Shown: positions 51,615-60,802, counted from the first letter of the stretch. The stretch is 64,000 bases of DNA from Commensalibacter papalotli (GCF_947179115.1 NZ_CAMXCI010000002.1:62001-126000); one strand, 5' to 3'. Translations and numbers: made by a program. Notes: generated from the letters alone by a model not told the origin.

Positions 51615-52289
51615 CTATTCGTTATCACCGAAATCCATCTTAAATAATTTATTTTTAACAGAAACACCTGGCTGTAAATCATATAAATCAACCATCGTCG
51701 TGCGCCCTTGAGCATCCAGAACACGCCAAGCTTTTAACATGATTGGATTTTGATTGAAGATCAAGGTTAAACTGCCATCAGAAGGCGAGGCTGTACGCAC
51801 AACCGTAATCTGAAACAATCCATTATTAGGAGGTATAAAATTAGTAACTGTCACATCTCCAGAAAAGCTGAGCTGTGGCTTTAATAATAAACCTAAAGGA
51901 CTTTGATCAAGAGGAATAGTCGTTGTTTGTCCTACCTCAGCATCATGAAAAACCATTTTACCATCATTGGCCACCAACAATAATTCGCTGGGTTTATTAT
52001 ATTCAAAACGAATACGGCCTGGTTTTTTAATCCATACGACGCCTGTGCTGCGTTGTCCATCAGGGGCAATTTGTTGAAATTTGGCCTGAAGGGTCGTTAA
52101 TTGATTTATCCAAGTTTGTGCTTGATCAGATAATACTTGATCTTGTGCAGAAATCTGCAATGCCCCATTACCAGGGGCACTGGTAGATACAACAACATCT
52201 GCTAACGCTTGATTACTGGAACCTGTTATTCCAAGACAAGCCATTCCTAATAAACTAATACAGCCATAAATAAGACGTATAGACTTCAT
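51615..52289 (-). CDS. lolA: Outer-membrane lipoprotein carrier LolA
   Basis: A 224-residue periplasmic protein with a signal peptide (cleavage near QALA). LolA receives lipoproteins from the LolCDE complex and carries them to the outer membrane. Family features are LTTLQAKFQQIAPDGQRSTG, VVWIKKPGRIRFEYNKPSEL and LLVANDGKMVFHDAE near residues 85-115, and LYDLQPGVSVKNKLFKM near the C-terminus. The lipoproteins in this window (DUF333 and the LpoA-like protein) are potential cargo. It is 52 bases after the yqhD gene on the same strand. Confidence 0.9.
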   Translation of the reverse strand: MKSIRLIYGCISLLGMACLGITGSSNQALADVVVSTSAPGNGALQISAQDQVLSDQAQTWINQLTTLQAKFQQIAPDGQRSTGVVWIKKPGRIRFEYNKPSELLLVANDGKMVFHDAEVGQTTTIPLDQSPLGLLLKPQLSFSGDVTVTNFIPPNNGLFQITVVRTASPSDGSLTLIFNQNPIMLKAWRVLDAQGRTTMVDLYDLQPGVSVKNKLFKMDFGDNE

Positions 52290-52341
52290 AAACAGGTTCC
52301 TTTTCCTCTATAATGACTTTTCTTTATAGAGGTTTTTTATA

Positions 52342-53505
52342 TTAAAGACTAGCCTCAACAATGCGACGACTAACTTCTAAAGTAATATCCCCGTTTTCTC
52401 CTAGAGCTGTTAAGTTATGACGCTTTAATTGCTCAACAACTTTCTCAACAGCAGAGCTATCAACATCATATTCTTTTAAATGAGTTTTGATACCGATACT
52501 TTCAAAGAATGTTCGGGTTTTAGCAATGGCTTCATCAATGATCTTTTCTTCATCACTACCCTGTAACCCCCATACTCTGCGACCATATTGTATCAATTTC
52601 TCACGTTTTTCTTTGCGCATTTCATTCAACAAAGAAGGTAATAAAATTGATAATGTACGACCATGGTCAATTCCATATAAAATAGTCAATTCATGACCAA
52701 TCATATGGGTTGCCCAATCCTGTGGAACACCGGCTCCAATTAAGCCATTTAACGCCATCGTCGCAGCCCAGATAAAATTAGCACGAGATTCATAATCTTG
52801 TGGATTTTTTAAAGTTTTAGGGCCTTCTTCAATAAGGGTTAGTAATAACCCTTCAGCAAAGCGATCTTGCACCGCAGCATGAACAGAGTAAGTAAGATAT
52901 TGTTCCATCACATGTACAAATGCATCAGCAACCCCATTGGCAACTTGCCGTTCTGGTAAACTGTATGTCTTGGTTGGGTCGATAACAGAGAATAAAGGAG
53001 AAAAAAGTGGGTTAGCAATCCCAATTTTATCAAAAGTCGTTTTGCGAGAAATCACTGCGTTTGTATTCATTTCTGAACCTGTTGCAGGTAATGTTGGAAC
53101 AAATCCAAAAGGTATAACTTGATTGACCTTTTTACCCTTGCTCGTAATAATTTCCCATGTATCCCCAGAATATTTAACAGCACCTGCAATAAATTTAGTG
53201 GCATCCATTACAGATCCACCACCAACACCAAGAACAAAATTGAAATTGTCATGGCGAATTTTTTCAACTGCTTGCATAGAAGTTTCAAATGTTGGATTGG
53301 CTTCGATACCTTCAAAAACATCAAAATGGCGTTTACCTAATGCTGTTTCCACTTCTGATAATGTTCCATTTTTTCGAACACTACCACCACCAATAATAAT
53401 TAAAACCTTAGCGTCTTGAGGAATTAAATCATTTAATCTTTGAATTGTTTCTTTACCAAAAATAATACGCGTTGGATTACAAAAGTCAAAATTTTGAACT
53501 GACAT
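52342..53505 (-). CDS. yqhD: NADPH-dependent iron-type alcohol dehydrogenase YqhD
   Basis: A 387-residue group III alcohol/aldehyde dehydrogenase, close to E. coli YqhD along its full length. The nucleotide motif is VLGVGGGSVMDATKFIAGA near residue 92. The metal ligands are Asp and His in ANGVADAFVHVMEQYLT, and His residues in WATHMIGHELTILYGIDHG near 265. VPTLPATGSEMNTNAVISRK is also conserved. YqhD reduces short aldehydes such as those from lipid peroxidation. ATG 53505 is preferred over 53508 because GAGGT lies a suitable 5 bases before it. A LysR-type yqhC regulator is not beside it. Confidence 0.93.
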   Translation of the reverse strand: MSVQNFDFCNPTRIIFGKETIQRLNDLIPQDAKVLIIIGGGSVRKNGTLSEVETALGKRHFDVFEGIEANPTFETSMQAVEKIRHDNFNFVLGVGGGSVMDATKFIAGAVKYSGDTWEIITSKGKKVNQVIPFGFVPTLPATGSEMNTNAVISRKTTFDKIGIANPLFSPLFSVIDPTKTYSLPERQVANGVADAFVHVMEQYLTYSVHAAVQDRFAEGLLLTLIEEGPKTLKNPQDYESRANFIWAATMALNGLIGAGVPQDWATHMIGHELTILYGIDHGRTLSILLPSLLNEMRKEKREKLIQYGRRVWGLQGSDEEKIIDEAIAKTRTFFESIGIKTHLKEYDVDSSAVEKVVEQLKRHNLTALGENGDITLEVSRRIVEASL

Positions 53506-53650
53506 CATATACCTCGTTTAATGTAAATTATTTACAATGAATATAACACATCTTGTATTCAATTAGAGATGAAAAATATTCATAATTATGATTAGTATTT
53601 ATAATTAAAAATCGATATTTACCAATAATATTATTTTAGAACTAAACAAA

Positions 53651-53676
53651 AAAAGAGGGAATCTCTTCCCTCTTTT
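53651..53676. terminator. Terminator of the LpoA-like gene
   Basis: AAAAGAGGGAA (53651-53661) pairs perfectly with TTCCCTCTTTT (53666-53676) around TCTC. On the minus strand the stem is followed by a T run (TTTTTTTG). It lies about 40 bases past the LpoA-like gene, and could also shield yqhD. Confidence 0.8.
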
Positions 53677-53714
53677 ATAATGAATTACAATATGTTATCT
53701 AATAATAATTAAAA

Positions 53715-55058
53715 CTAGCTATTTGTAGAACCTGCTGCAGGCTTAATAACAGAAGGTGTAGAAATTATTTTTCCACCACCAGAAGGTTGAATTTGAAAAA
53801 TTTGTAAATCACGTTTTACATGTCCATCAGGCTGTAAAACAAATAAACCATCAACCCCATCAAATCCATCAGCACGAGTTAAATTCTTCGTCGTGTATCC
53901 GCCAATTTTACTAAGAGAATTAGCCAAGGCCGCAGTATCATAGGTTAAATCAGCCAAAGGCTTGGGTGTAACCCCGTATTTTACTCGATATTGTTGTGCA
54001 AAGAATTTTCTTTTTTGAGGATCTGGCGAAGCATACCACGCGCCCTGCAATTTACCCAATTTAGATGCAAAAGCCCCCCATAATCCAGGACCCATAATTC
54101 TGACTTTATCAGAGGAAACTTGTGTTTCCCCTAATGCATCAATTACTGATTGTAACTGTAAACCTGTATCAGATAATAATAATGCATCAAATGGAGGGGC
54201 ACCCAAATTTATTTTTTCAACAGCCTTTGCACCATCAGTAGGTTTTGCTTCAGAGGGTGCTAATTCATCTAACAAATTACTATCATTACTAGCGGTATCG
54301 GTTGGTGTTTTTGATATATTTTGTGATGCAGGGTTACTTTTCGCGGCTTGTACACGGGCATCATAATTTGATAAATTTTTCAATTGTTGAGTAATATCAT
54401 CCTTAGAAGCCGTATGATACGTAATCGTAGGTACCATTAACCCTAAATCAGCACAAGCTTTGGTTAATGCAGCCCCCATTGCTTTTCCCATTGGATTTTC
54501 AGGCAATAAAGCTGCAAATTTTGTTCTTCCTTCATTTTTTGCAGCACGCACCATCGTTAATACTTGTTGTTCAGGGGTCACTCCAAAAGCCCAAACATTC
54601 GGGCCCGCCACAGAAACATCACTGGTATAAGCAATCACAGGCACATTTTGAGATGCGGTTACAGATGCAACTTCAGTAGTATTTGTTGCTGTTAATGGGC
54701 CTAGGATAATACCATCCCCAGCAGCAATTGCTTTGCGTGCAGCTTCCGCAGCACCACCTGCTTGTTCGGTATCAAATACATCAAGTTTGGGTGCAGTGGG
54801 ATCACTGAGTGCTAGCTTAGCCGCTTGCATCATATTTGTACCCAAAGGTCCATTACGGCCACTAAGCGGTAATAATAATCCAATTTGTTTATTTGTATTT
54901 TCACTGTTTGAAATTACCGGTTTATTACCACCATTTCCATCAGAGGAACAAGCTGCTATGATCAATATCGGAACACAAGCACTTAATTTTAATAATTTTG
55001 ACACGATATCCATTTGATTAAAAATCCCTTGCTTTACAGGATTAAGGCTCTTATTCAA
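53715..55058 (-). CDS. LpoA-like penicillin-binding protein activator lipoprotein
   Basis: A 447-residue lipoprotein with lipobox IIAACSS near residue 36. The mature part is a periplasmic-binding-protein fold of the LpoA C-domain or Leu/Ile/Val-binding type: IGLLLPLSGRNGPLGTNMMQ, GDGIILGPLTATNTTEVASV, VPVIAYTSDVSVAGPNVWAF and LADLTYDTAALANSL. In enterics LpoA binds and activates PBP1A from the outer membrane. The start is TTG 55058, supported by AAGGAG 8 bases before it; ATG 55013 lacks such a site. It is divergent from rsmI, the same arrangement as lpoA/rsmI in E. coli. Confidence 0.83.
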   Translation of the reverse strand: MNKSLNPVKQGIFNQMDIVSKLLKLSACVPILIIAACSSDGNGGNKPVISNSENTNKQIGLLLPLSGRNGPLGTNMMQAAKLALSDPTAPKLDVFDTEQAGGAAEAARKAIAAGDGIILGPLTATNTTEVASVTASQNVPVIAYTSDVSVAGPNVWAFGVTPEQQVLTMVRAAKNEGRTKFAALLPENPMGKAMGAALTKACADLGLMVPTITYHTASKDDITQQLKNLSNYDARVQAAKSNPASQNISKTPTDTASNDSNLLDELAPSEAKPTDGAKAVEKINLGAPPFDALLLSDTGLQLQSVIDALGETQVSSDKVRIMGPGLWGAFASKLGKLQGAWYASPDPQKRKFFAQQYRVKYGVTPKPLADLTYDTAALANSLSKIGGYTTKNLTRADGFDGVDGLFVLQPDGHVKRDLQIFQIQPSGGGKIISTPSVIKPAAGSTNS

Positions 55059-55111
55059 TACTTTTGCTCCTTGATGTAACCGAACTCATATAAATTTAGA
55101 TTGCTATTATT

Positions 55112-56035
55112 ATGAAACAAGAAAAACCTATGTCATCAAATACTTCCTTACCCTTTCCAGATCAACAAAATTCTAGAAATTCAATGATAAATATAGGTGA
55201 ATTTATTCTTGTTTCTACCCCTATTGGTAATTTAAATGATTTCAGCCTCAGAGCAAAGCAAACTCTTCAAGAAGTCGATATTTTACTCTGCGAAGATACA
55301 CGTGTTACAGCCAAGCTGCTTGCAGCCTATGGAATTTCTGTGCATATGGAAAGTGTTCATGAACATAACGAGGGCAAACGTATCCAACAAATTATTTCCT
55401 GGATGCAACAAGGAAAAAAAATAGCACTTGTTTCTGATGCAGGTACGCCATTACTTTCTGATCCTGGATATCGTGTAACCCGAGCTATTATCGAGGCTGA
55501 TCTGCCAATTACAGCTATTCCTGGCCCCAATGCAGCTTTAACCGCGTTAACACTTTCTGGATTACCCCCTCATCCTTATATGTTTATTGGATTTCCCCCA
55601 CCAAAATCTCAAGCCAGACAAAATAACTTTGCCATTCTAAAGGCCTCTGAGCGTGCGGGGCTTAAAGCAACCTTTATTTGGCACGAGGCACCCCACCGCT
55701 TGCTTGATATGTTAATCGATTTAAAATTTATTTTTGGTGATAATCGCCCTGCAGCTGTTGCCAGAGAGCTCACTAAAAAATTTGAAGAACTTCAACGCAA
55801 CTCTATCCAAGGACTAATTGAGCATTTTACCCATACCCCTCCTAGAGGAGAAATTACGGTTTTGCTCGGCCCTGCTCTTGAAGAGGAAGAAGTTAGCGAA
55901 GATGATTTAGACCAACAGCTTCAAGGTGCTTTAAAGACAATGTCCGTCAAGGATGCTGCTGCATTGGTTGCTACTGCTGTTCATTTACCTAAAAAAATTG
56001 TTTATCAACGTGCTTTGGAACTTAGTAAAAAATAG
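55112..56035 (+). CDS. rsmI: 16S rRNA (cytidine-1402-2'-O)-methyltransferase
   Basis: A protein of up to 307 residues, a tetrapyrrole-methylase-fold enzyme that methylates the ribose of C1402 in the 16S rRNA decoding site. Motifs are LVSTPIGNLNDFSLRAKQTL, DILLCEDTRVTAKLLAAYGI, IALVSDAGTPLLSDPGYRVT, AIPGPNAALTALTLSGLP and EAPHRLLDML. ATG 55112 or ATG 55130 could be the start; the conserved region begins well after both. The LpoA-like gene lies divergently just upstream. Confidence 0.95.
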   Translation: MKQEKPMSSNTSLPFPDQQNSRNSMINIGEFILVSTPIGNLNDFSLRAKQTLQEVDILLCEDTRVTAKLLAAYGISVHMESVHEHNEGKRIQQIISWMQQGKKIALVSDAGTPLLSDPGYRVTRAIIEADLPITAIPGPNAALTALTLSGLPPHPYMFIGFPPPKSQARQNNFAILKASERAGLKATFIWHEAPHRLLDMLIDLKFIFGDNRPAAVARELTKKFEELQRNSIQGLIEHFTHTPPRGEITVLLGPALEEEEVSEDDLDQQLQGALKTMSVKDAAALVATAVHLPKKIVYQRALELSKK

Positions 56036-56050
56036 GTTTTTCCAGTTTGT

Positions 56051-57367
56051 TTAAATTAACTGGGAGAAAATCAAGCATCCAATCAGTCCACAAACAGAAA
56101 TAATGGTTTCCAGTACTGACCAAGAACGAATGGTTTCTCCAATAGTTAAATTAAAATACTCTTTGAATAACCAAAAACCTGGGTCATTGACATGAGAAAA
56201 AATAACACTGCCAGATCCTATAGCGATCACCATTAATTCTGGACTTACACCTGCTGTTAAAATTAATGGAGCAACAATCCCGCCAGCTGTCATTGCGGCA
56301 ACCGTTGCTGAACCTAACGCAATCCTTAACAAAGCAGCAATAAGCCATGCCATTAATAAAGGAGATAAATGACTATTATGCATCATATTGGTAATATAGT
56401 GATCAATATGACTATCTACCAAGATTTGCTTAAACGCTCCACCACCCCCAATAATTAGCAAAATCATGGCTATTACTTTGATTGCGACGGTCATCGTGTC
56501 TGAAATTTCACTCATCGTTCTACCGCGATGAAGACCGAAGGTAAAAATAGCAATCAACACCGCCATTAACGTCGCAATAATTGGATTTCCCAAAAAATCT
56601 GCATAAGCAAGCAAAAAATGATTATGAGGTAAAACCATCTCTGCTACTGCACGTAAAGCCATCAAAAAAACAGGAACCAAGGCTGTTAAAATACTAATTG
56701 CAAATCCTGGCATTTCTTCTTCAGCAAATTCCTTATGAGAATACAATCCTGGTGGAACAGGTTTATCAATATTCTTTAAAAAATGTGCATAAACAGGCCC
56801 CGCCAAAATGACTGTTGGGATAGCAATGCATATACCATATAAAAGTGTTTTACCCATATCTGCGTGAAAAATTGCCGCAATTGCTGTGGGGGCGGGGTGA
56901 GGCGGTAAAAATCCATGCGTTACCGATAACGCTGCTGCCATAGGGGCACCTACATATAAAATCGGAATGCGTGCAGATACCGCAATAGTACAAACCAGAG
57001 GCAACAATAATACAAACCCAACCTCATAAAACAGCGCAAACCCTAATATAAATCCTGTTAAAACTACTGCCCATTGAATATATTTATATCCAAAAATAGT
57101 AATCAAAGTTGTTGCGATACGTTGAGCACCTCCACAATCAGCCAATAGTTTTCCTAATATCGCACCAAAACCGATAATCAGTGCCAGTTCCCCAAGCGTA
57201 TTACCAACCCCTGTTTTAATAGATGAAATTACCTGCATAACAGGCATGCCCTCTAAGACACCCACAAACAAAGAAACAATAATCAAAGAAAGAAAGCCGT
57301 TTAACTTTAACTGAGTTACTAAAATCAGTAACAGAATAATCCCAAAGAATACGATTAATAATGGCAT
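56051..57367 (-). CDS. gntP: Gluconate:H+ symporter, GntP family
   Basis: A 438-residue permease with about twelve hydrophobic segments. ATG 57367 (MPLLIVFFGIILLLILVTQL) gives the normal family length; starting at 57466 would add an unlikely leader. Family features are KTGVGNTLGELALIIGFGAI near residue 60, AALSVTHGFLPPHPAPTAIA near 145 and SGSVIFSHVNDPGFWLFKEY near 390. GntP proteins import gluconate or related sugar acids with protons. Acetic acid bacteria produce much gluconate, so uptake is fitting. It is divergent from an HxlB-like gene. Confidence 0.92.
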   Translation of the reverse strand: MPLLIVFFGIILLLILVTQLKLNGFLSLIIVSLFVGVLEGMPVMQVISSIKTGVGNTLGELALIIGFGAILGKLLADCGGAQRIATTLITIFGYKYIQWAVVLTGFILGFALFYEVGFVLLLPLVCTIAVSARIPILYVGAPMAAALSVTHGFLPPHPAPTAIAAIFHADMGKTLLYGICIAIPTVILAGPVYAHFLKNIDKPVPPGLYSHKEFAEEEMPGFAISILTALVPVFLMALRAVAEMVLPHNHFLLAYADFLGNPIIATLMAVLIAIFTFGLHRGRTMSEISDTMTVAIKVIAMILLIIGGGGAFKQILVDSHIDHYITNMMHNSHLSPLLMAWLIAALLRIALGSATVAAMTAGGIVAPLILTAGVSPELMVIAIGSGSVIFSHVNDPGFWLFKEYFNLTIGETIRSWSVLETIISVCGLIGCLIFSQLI

Positions 57368-57459
57368 ATTATTCTCGATATGTTTTATAGTTTTAAAAAG
57401 CATACAATCAAATATGTTAAAATTGAAACATTTAAATAATAACAAGAATGGAGCAACAA

Positions 57460-58032
57460 ATGACAATTTATAAAAATCTAGTTAATACAGTTATTCAAGA
57501 AAATCTTGAAACATTACTTGCTGTCGATCCAAAACAAATTCAAAATCTTATCAGCGAAATCAAACAAGCAAAAACTATCCAACTTTACGGAATGGGCAGG
57601 ATGCAATTATCGGTGCGTGGATTTGCGATGCGTTTAAAACATATGGGATTTGACAGTTACGTTGTTTATGATACGACCACACCCTGCATTGGCAAAGGAG
57701 ACTTGTTGATCGTGCATTGTGCCGTTACCAATGCTGAGCTTAATGTTATTCAACTGGCCAAAAATGCAGGGGCAAAAATTGTTTTATTAACAGCACATCC
57801 AGAAAATAAACATGGGCAATATGCTGATCTATGCGTAAGAGTGCCCGGACAAATTTTTGGAACAAATACCGAAATTCACTCTATTCAACCCATGTCTACT
57901 TTACTGGAACAGTCCTTATTTTTATTTACCGATATTATCACCTTAATGTTGATGAAAGAATGTAATATTTCACTCGAAAAAATGAAAAATAAGCATACAA
58001 ACCTTGAAGGACTTCCTGGCGATTTTGCCTAA
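57460..58032 (+). CDS. hxlB: SIS-domain 6-phospho-3-hexuloisomerase-like protein
   Basis: A 190-residue SIS-domain protein resembling 6-phospho-3-hexuloisomerase (HxlB/PHI). The phosphosugar-binding fold shows IQLYGMGRMQLSVRGFAMRL near residue 45, MGFDSYVVYDTTTPCIGKGD, LLIVHCAVTNAELNVIQLAK and IVLLTAHPENKHGQYADLCV, ending SIQPMSTLLEQSLFLFTD. ATG 57460 follows GGAG by 6 bases. In the ribulose-monophosphate pathway PHI makes fructose-6-phosphate; here no HPS partner is adjacent, so it may act on another ketose phosphate from gluconate or polyol catabolism. It is divergent from gntP, 92 bases apart. Confidence 0.78.
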   Translation: MTIYKNLVNTVIQENLETLLAVDPKQIQNLISEIKQAKTIQLYGMGRMQLSVRGFAMRLKHMGFDSYVVYDTTTPCIGKGDLLIVHCAVTNAELNVIQLAKNAGAKIVLLTAHPENKHGQYADLCVRVPGQIFGTNTEIHSIQPMSTLLEQSLFLFTDIITLMLMKECNISLEKMKNKHTNLEGLPGDFA

Positions 58033-58086
58033 GCAATATTGATTTTATTAGAGATACTATTTGTATAGTAACATTATCTTTGTTTT

Positions 58087-58350
58087 TTATAATGCCGTTA
58101 TAAAAGCAATTAAACCAAACAAAATTCCTGGTGCATTTGATGCAACAACAGGCCAGATTTTTGCTTTGGTTCCATAAATAACCCAAAGTAGGCAATTTGC
58201 AACAGCCGCCGCAGGTTGCCAGGGTTGTGTAACGTGCCCGTGTAAATTATCTATGATTTGAGGAATATAAAAAACATACATACAACAAGCAGTAAACGTT
58301 CCGATCCATCCAATCCACTGAACATATTTTGGAAGCTCTGAATTTTCCAT
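58087..58350 (-). CDS. SemiSWEET-family sugar transporter
   Basis: An 87-residue membrane protein with three hydrophobic helices, the size of a bacterial SemiSWEET. The PQ-loop motif is CCMYVFYIPQIIDNLHGH near residue 22, and helix 3 carries WPVVASNAPGILFGLIAF with the conserved Asn of the sugar pocket. A Trp (LLWVIYGTK) occupies the usual site in helix 2. SemiSWEETs dimerise to move sugars down a gradient. It sits between a sugar-phosphate isomerase and an esterase gene, so a sugar substrate is plausible. Confidence 0.82.
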   Translation of the reverse strand: MENSELPKYVQWIGWIGTFTACCMYVFYIPQIIDNLHGHVTQPWQPAAAVANCLLWVIYGTKAKIWPVVASNAPGILFGLIAFITAL

Positions 58351-58552
58351 AGTGCACCTTAAAAAACTTAAAAATTATCTAAATTTATAAAAAATTAGTA
58401 GAAGTAAGCTTTTATCTATTTTAGCTTAGAAACAATCATATCACGTTTTTGTGTAATAATGAAATTTACCTTTAATATGTTTATTCCTTTATTTGACCAT
58501 TTTTCTATTTTTTACTAGTTTTAGTAAAACCATAAAAGTTAGTGAGATCAAA

Positions 58553-59197
58553 ATGAATAAAAAAACTATTTTGTTTTATGGAGACAGCAATACTTATGGT
58601 ACAAAACCTATGTCTGGTTTTGGTAAAAGTGAACGTTTTAACCAAAATGAACGATGGATAGGAATACTACGCGAACAATTAAAAGATAATTATTTTCTTA
58701 TCGAAGAAGGTTTACCTGCACGAACAACTGTTCATAATGATCCTATTGAAGGTATCCACAAAAATGGATTGACCTATCTACAACCCTGTTTAGAAAGTCA
58801 TTCCCCAATTAATATATTTGTTTTAATGCTGGGGACAAATGATTTAAAAACACGTTTTTCAGTAACACCTGCTGATATTGCTTTTTCTGTTGATCAATTA
58901 ATCTTAATGGTTAAATCCTGCAAAATTGGACCCAATCAAACTTGCCCTAAACTGGTTTTATTGTGTCCCCCTCCTATCAAAGAAGTCATAGGGAGTTTAG
59001 GAGATATTTTTGTTGGAGGTGAAGAAAAATCTAAAATGCTGGGGCATTATTATAAGCAAGTTGCTCAAAAGCATCATGCTGCCTTTTTAGACCTTGCTTC
59101 TATCGTTACCGTCAGTGATATAGACGGGATTCATTATGATAAAGATCAACACTTAATATTGGCACAATCCGTAAAAAAAATAATAGAAAACTTATAA
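58553..59197 (+). CDS. SGNH/GDSL-family arylesterase
   Basis: A 214-residue cytosolic hydrolase. The nucleophile motif is FYGDSNTYGTKPMSGFG near residue 10 (block I, Ser). Block III is LMLGTNDLKTRF near 98 and block V is SDIDGIHYDKDQHLIL near 190 with the Asp/His pair. ATG 58553 (MNKKTILFYGDSN) is chosen; an upstream start at 58493 would add a hydrophobic leader that breaks the usual layout. The family hydrolyses aryl or short acyl esters, and acetyl groups from polysaccharides. The natural substrate is not known. Confidence 0.85.
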   Translation: MNKKTILFYGDSNTYGTKPMSGFGKSERFNQNERWIGILREQLKDNYFLIEEGLPARTTVHNDPIEGIHKNGLTYLQPCLESHSPINIFVLMLGTNDLKTRFSVTPADIAFSVDQLILMVKSCKIGPNQTCPKLVLLCPPPIKEVIGSLGDIFVGGEEKSKMLGHYYKQVAQKHHAAFLDLASIVTVSDIDGIHYDKDQHLILAQSVKKIIENL

Positions 59198-59256
59198 AAT
59201 ATTGCCATATTTTCTTTTTAACTTCTATTTAGGACTAAATATTCAGGAGGATAAAA

Positions 59257-59676
59257 ATGCTGAAATCCATCATAAAGATAAGCTGCCTTTCGACAATATT
59301 CATTGCGACTGTTCCTGCTTTTGCGGATGACTATTATCATTTTGAAACATGTAAAGAAAAAGTAACTGAAATAGAACAAAAAATCACTTACGAAAAACAA
59401 CAGCAAAAGCAATATAAGGTTGAGCAATTAGAAAAGAAGCTAAGTTATATAAAAACAAAATGCCAGGATACAGAGCTGCAAAAAGGCTATCAGTTGAAAG
59501 TTAATCACAAACAAGCAAAAGTAACAGAAAGAACTGAAGAGCTCAAACAAGCCCAACAAGATGGAAAAACAACGAAAATTAGAGAAAAAGAAGCAAAACT
59601 ACATGAGGCACAAACTGAGTTAAAGGCGGCTCAAGATGCACTTGAAAGCTTTAAAAAGAATGTAAATTCTAATTAA
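59257..59676 (+). CDS. DUF1090 periplasmic coiled-coil protein
   Basis: A 139-residue protein with a signal peptide (cleavage near PAFADD) and an AGGAGG ribosome site. The mature part is a charged helical domain of the DUF1090 type (as in E. coli YqjC): CKEKVTEIEQKITYEKQQQK, KVEQLEKKLSYIKTKCQDTE, then long Lys/Glu/Gln heptads. The two Cys in the family pattern could bond. The function is unknown, although several members respond to envelope stress. A strong hairpin follows. Confidence 0.83.
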   Translation: MLKSIIKISCLSTIFIATVPAFADDYYHFETCKEKVTEIEQKITYEKQQQKQYKVEQLEKKLSYIKTKCQDTELQKGYQLKVNHKQAKVTERTEELKQAQQDGKTTKIREKEAKLHEAQTELKAAQDALESFKKNVNSN

Positions 59677-59706
59677 ATTATTATATTCAATATTATAACT
59701 AATGTA

Positions 59707-59747
59707 ATAGGTTTATTAAGAAAATTCTTGATAAACCTATCTATTTT
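59707..59747 (+). terminator. Terminator of the DUF1090 gene
   Basis: ATAGGTTTATTAAG (59707-59720) pairs with CTTGATAAACCTAT (59727-59740), 14 pairs with one T-G wobble, loop AAAATT, followed by CTATTTT. It lies about 30 bases past the stop. Confidence 0.7.
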
Positions 59748-59811
59748 CGCAAATGACTAATTACAATGTAATATATGCACGCTTATTTTTAATATTTTCT
59801 AATAACATTAA

Positions 59812-60390
59812 TTATTTCATCATGGTTAAAACAAGTAATCGAATACGATTTTCCACATCTTGATTAGTCCCACCTAATCTGGAATCTAATCCTAATACAA
59901 CAATACCATGAACTGCTTCATACATAGTTCTGGCCAGCATAATATTTTTCTCTTTATCTTGCATATCTTTTGAAAATAAAGTGGTAATTTTTAATAATAA
60001 ATTACCACGAACCTCCAAATATTCAGTAGGTAAATCCCCTTGAGAAAAACGAAAAGCAAAAAGAGCTTCCCACTGATTAAAATATTCTCTAGCATAAGTT
60101 AAATAAGCAACAGCTAAAGCAGTTAAACGATCAACCACTTCTTCCCTTTGTTCTGCTTGGGCTTGTTCAAACATATACTCACCCATTTCTCTTAGCGTTC
60201 GCGTGTTTACCGCCAGAACCACGTCATCCAAGCCAGTAAATAAATAGCCCAATGCACCAAGTGCACAACCCGCTTTTTTAGTAATGGCACGTACCGTACA
60301 TTTTCTCAGCCCTTCTGTTGCGATAATATTCTGAGCAACATCAATGATTTTTTGACGTAGCTCTTCTGGATCTCTACCTTTACGTCCCAT
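59812..60390 (-). CDS. TetR/AcrR-family transcriptional regulator
   Basis: A 192-residue regulator. The N-terminal helix-turn-helix covers residues 10-55 (IIDVAQNIIATEGLRKCTVR, AITKKAGCALGALGYLFTGL). The C-terminal ligand/dimer domain is helical and unassigned, ending TNQDVENRIRLLVLTMMK. It is divergent from a yiaA gene and the acyltransferase/ligase fusion gene. Two TGAAC-N3-GTTCA palindromes lie in the gap and are likely its operators, so it probably represses itself and the neighbouring operon in response to a lipid or fatty-acid signal. Confidence 0.85.
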   Translation of the reverse strand: MGRKGRDPEELRQKIIDVAQNIIATEGLRKCTVRAITKKAGCALGALGYLFTGLDDVVLAVNTRTLREMGEYMFEQAQAEQREEVVDRLTALAVAYLTYAREYFNQWEALFAFRFSQGDLPTEYLEVRGNLLLKITTLFSKDMQDKEKNIMLARTMYEAVHGIVVLGLDSRLGGTNQDVENRIRLLVLTMMK

Positions 60391-60463
60391 TAATTCCTCT
60401 GTGTTTACTGATTATTATTTAGTTATGCACTTTATAAGTCAAAAACAAAAGAAGTAAATTTTA

Positions 60464-60525
60464 TTGAACAACGTTCAAAAAGTTCTTGATTTTATCCTCC
60501 AAATGTATTTAATGAACATTGTTCA
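60464..60525. promoter_or_regulatory. Two palindromic operators of the TetR regulator
   Basis: TTGAACAACGTTCAA (60464-60478) and TGAACATTGTTCA (60513-60525) share the core TGAAC-N3-GTTCA; centres are 48 bases apart. They lie between the divergent TetR gene and yiaA. Two copies of one palindrome in a regulator's own promoter region is the usual layout of TetR self-control. Confidence 0.7.
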
Positions 60526-60547
60526 ATTAACAGAAAAGGAATCGAAA

Positions 60548-60769
60548 ATGATAAAACAATCAAACACTACAACAACAAACAGCTGGATTATATTTACATG
60601 GGTTAACTTTACTATCTCCATCATTGCAATCGCTTTTGCCGTTTTTTATATGCCAATAAATGATTGGCTCAGAGCTTGTCTGGGCCTATCAAGCTTGTTC
60701 TTAATTCAATCATCAATCTCTTTATCCAAAACATTACGTGATCAAGCAGAATATCAATCAGAACATTAA
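60548..60769 (+). CDS. YiaA/YiaB-type two-helix membrane protein
   Basis: A 73-residue inner-membrane protein with a YiaAB two-helix domain: SWIIFTWVNFTISIIAIAFA near residue 11, then FYMPINDWLRACLGLSSLFL and SISLSKTLRDQAEYQSEH. ATG 60548 follows AAAGGA by about 8 bases; an upstream in-frame ATG at 60464 falls inside the first operator. It is the first gene downstream of the TetR operators and ends 33 bases before the large fusion gene, so it is likely in that transcript. The function is unknown. Confidence 0.8.
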   Translation: MIKQSNTTTTNSWIIFTWVNFTISIIAIAFAVFYMPINDWLRACLGLSSLFLIQSSISLSKTLRDQAEYQSEH

Positions 60770-60802
60770 AATAAAACATATAACAAATAAGGCAAACCTA
60801 TT

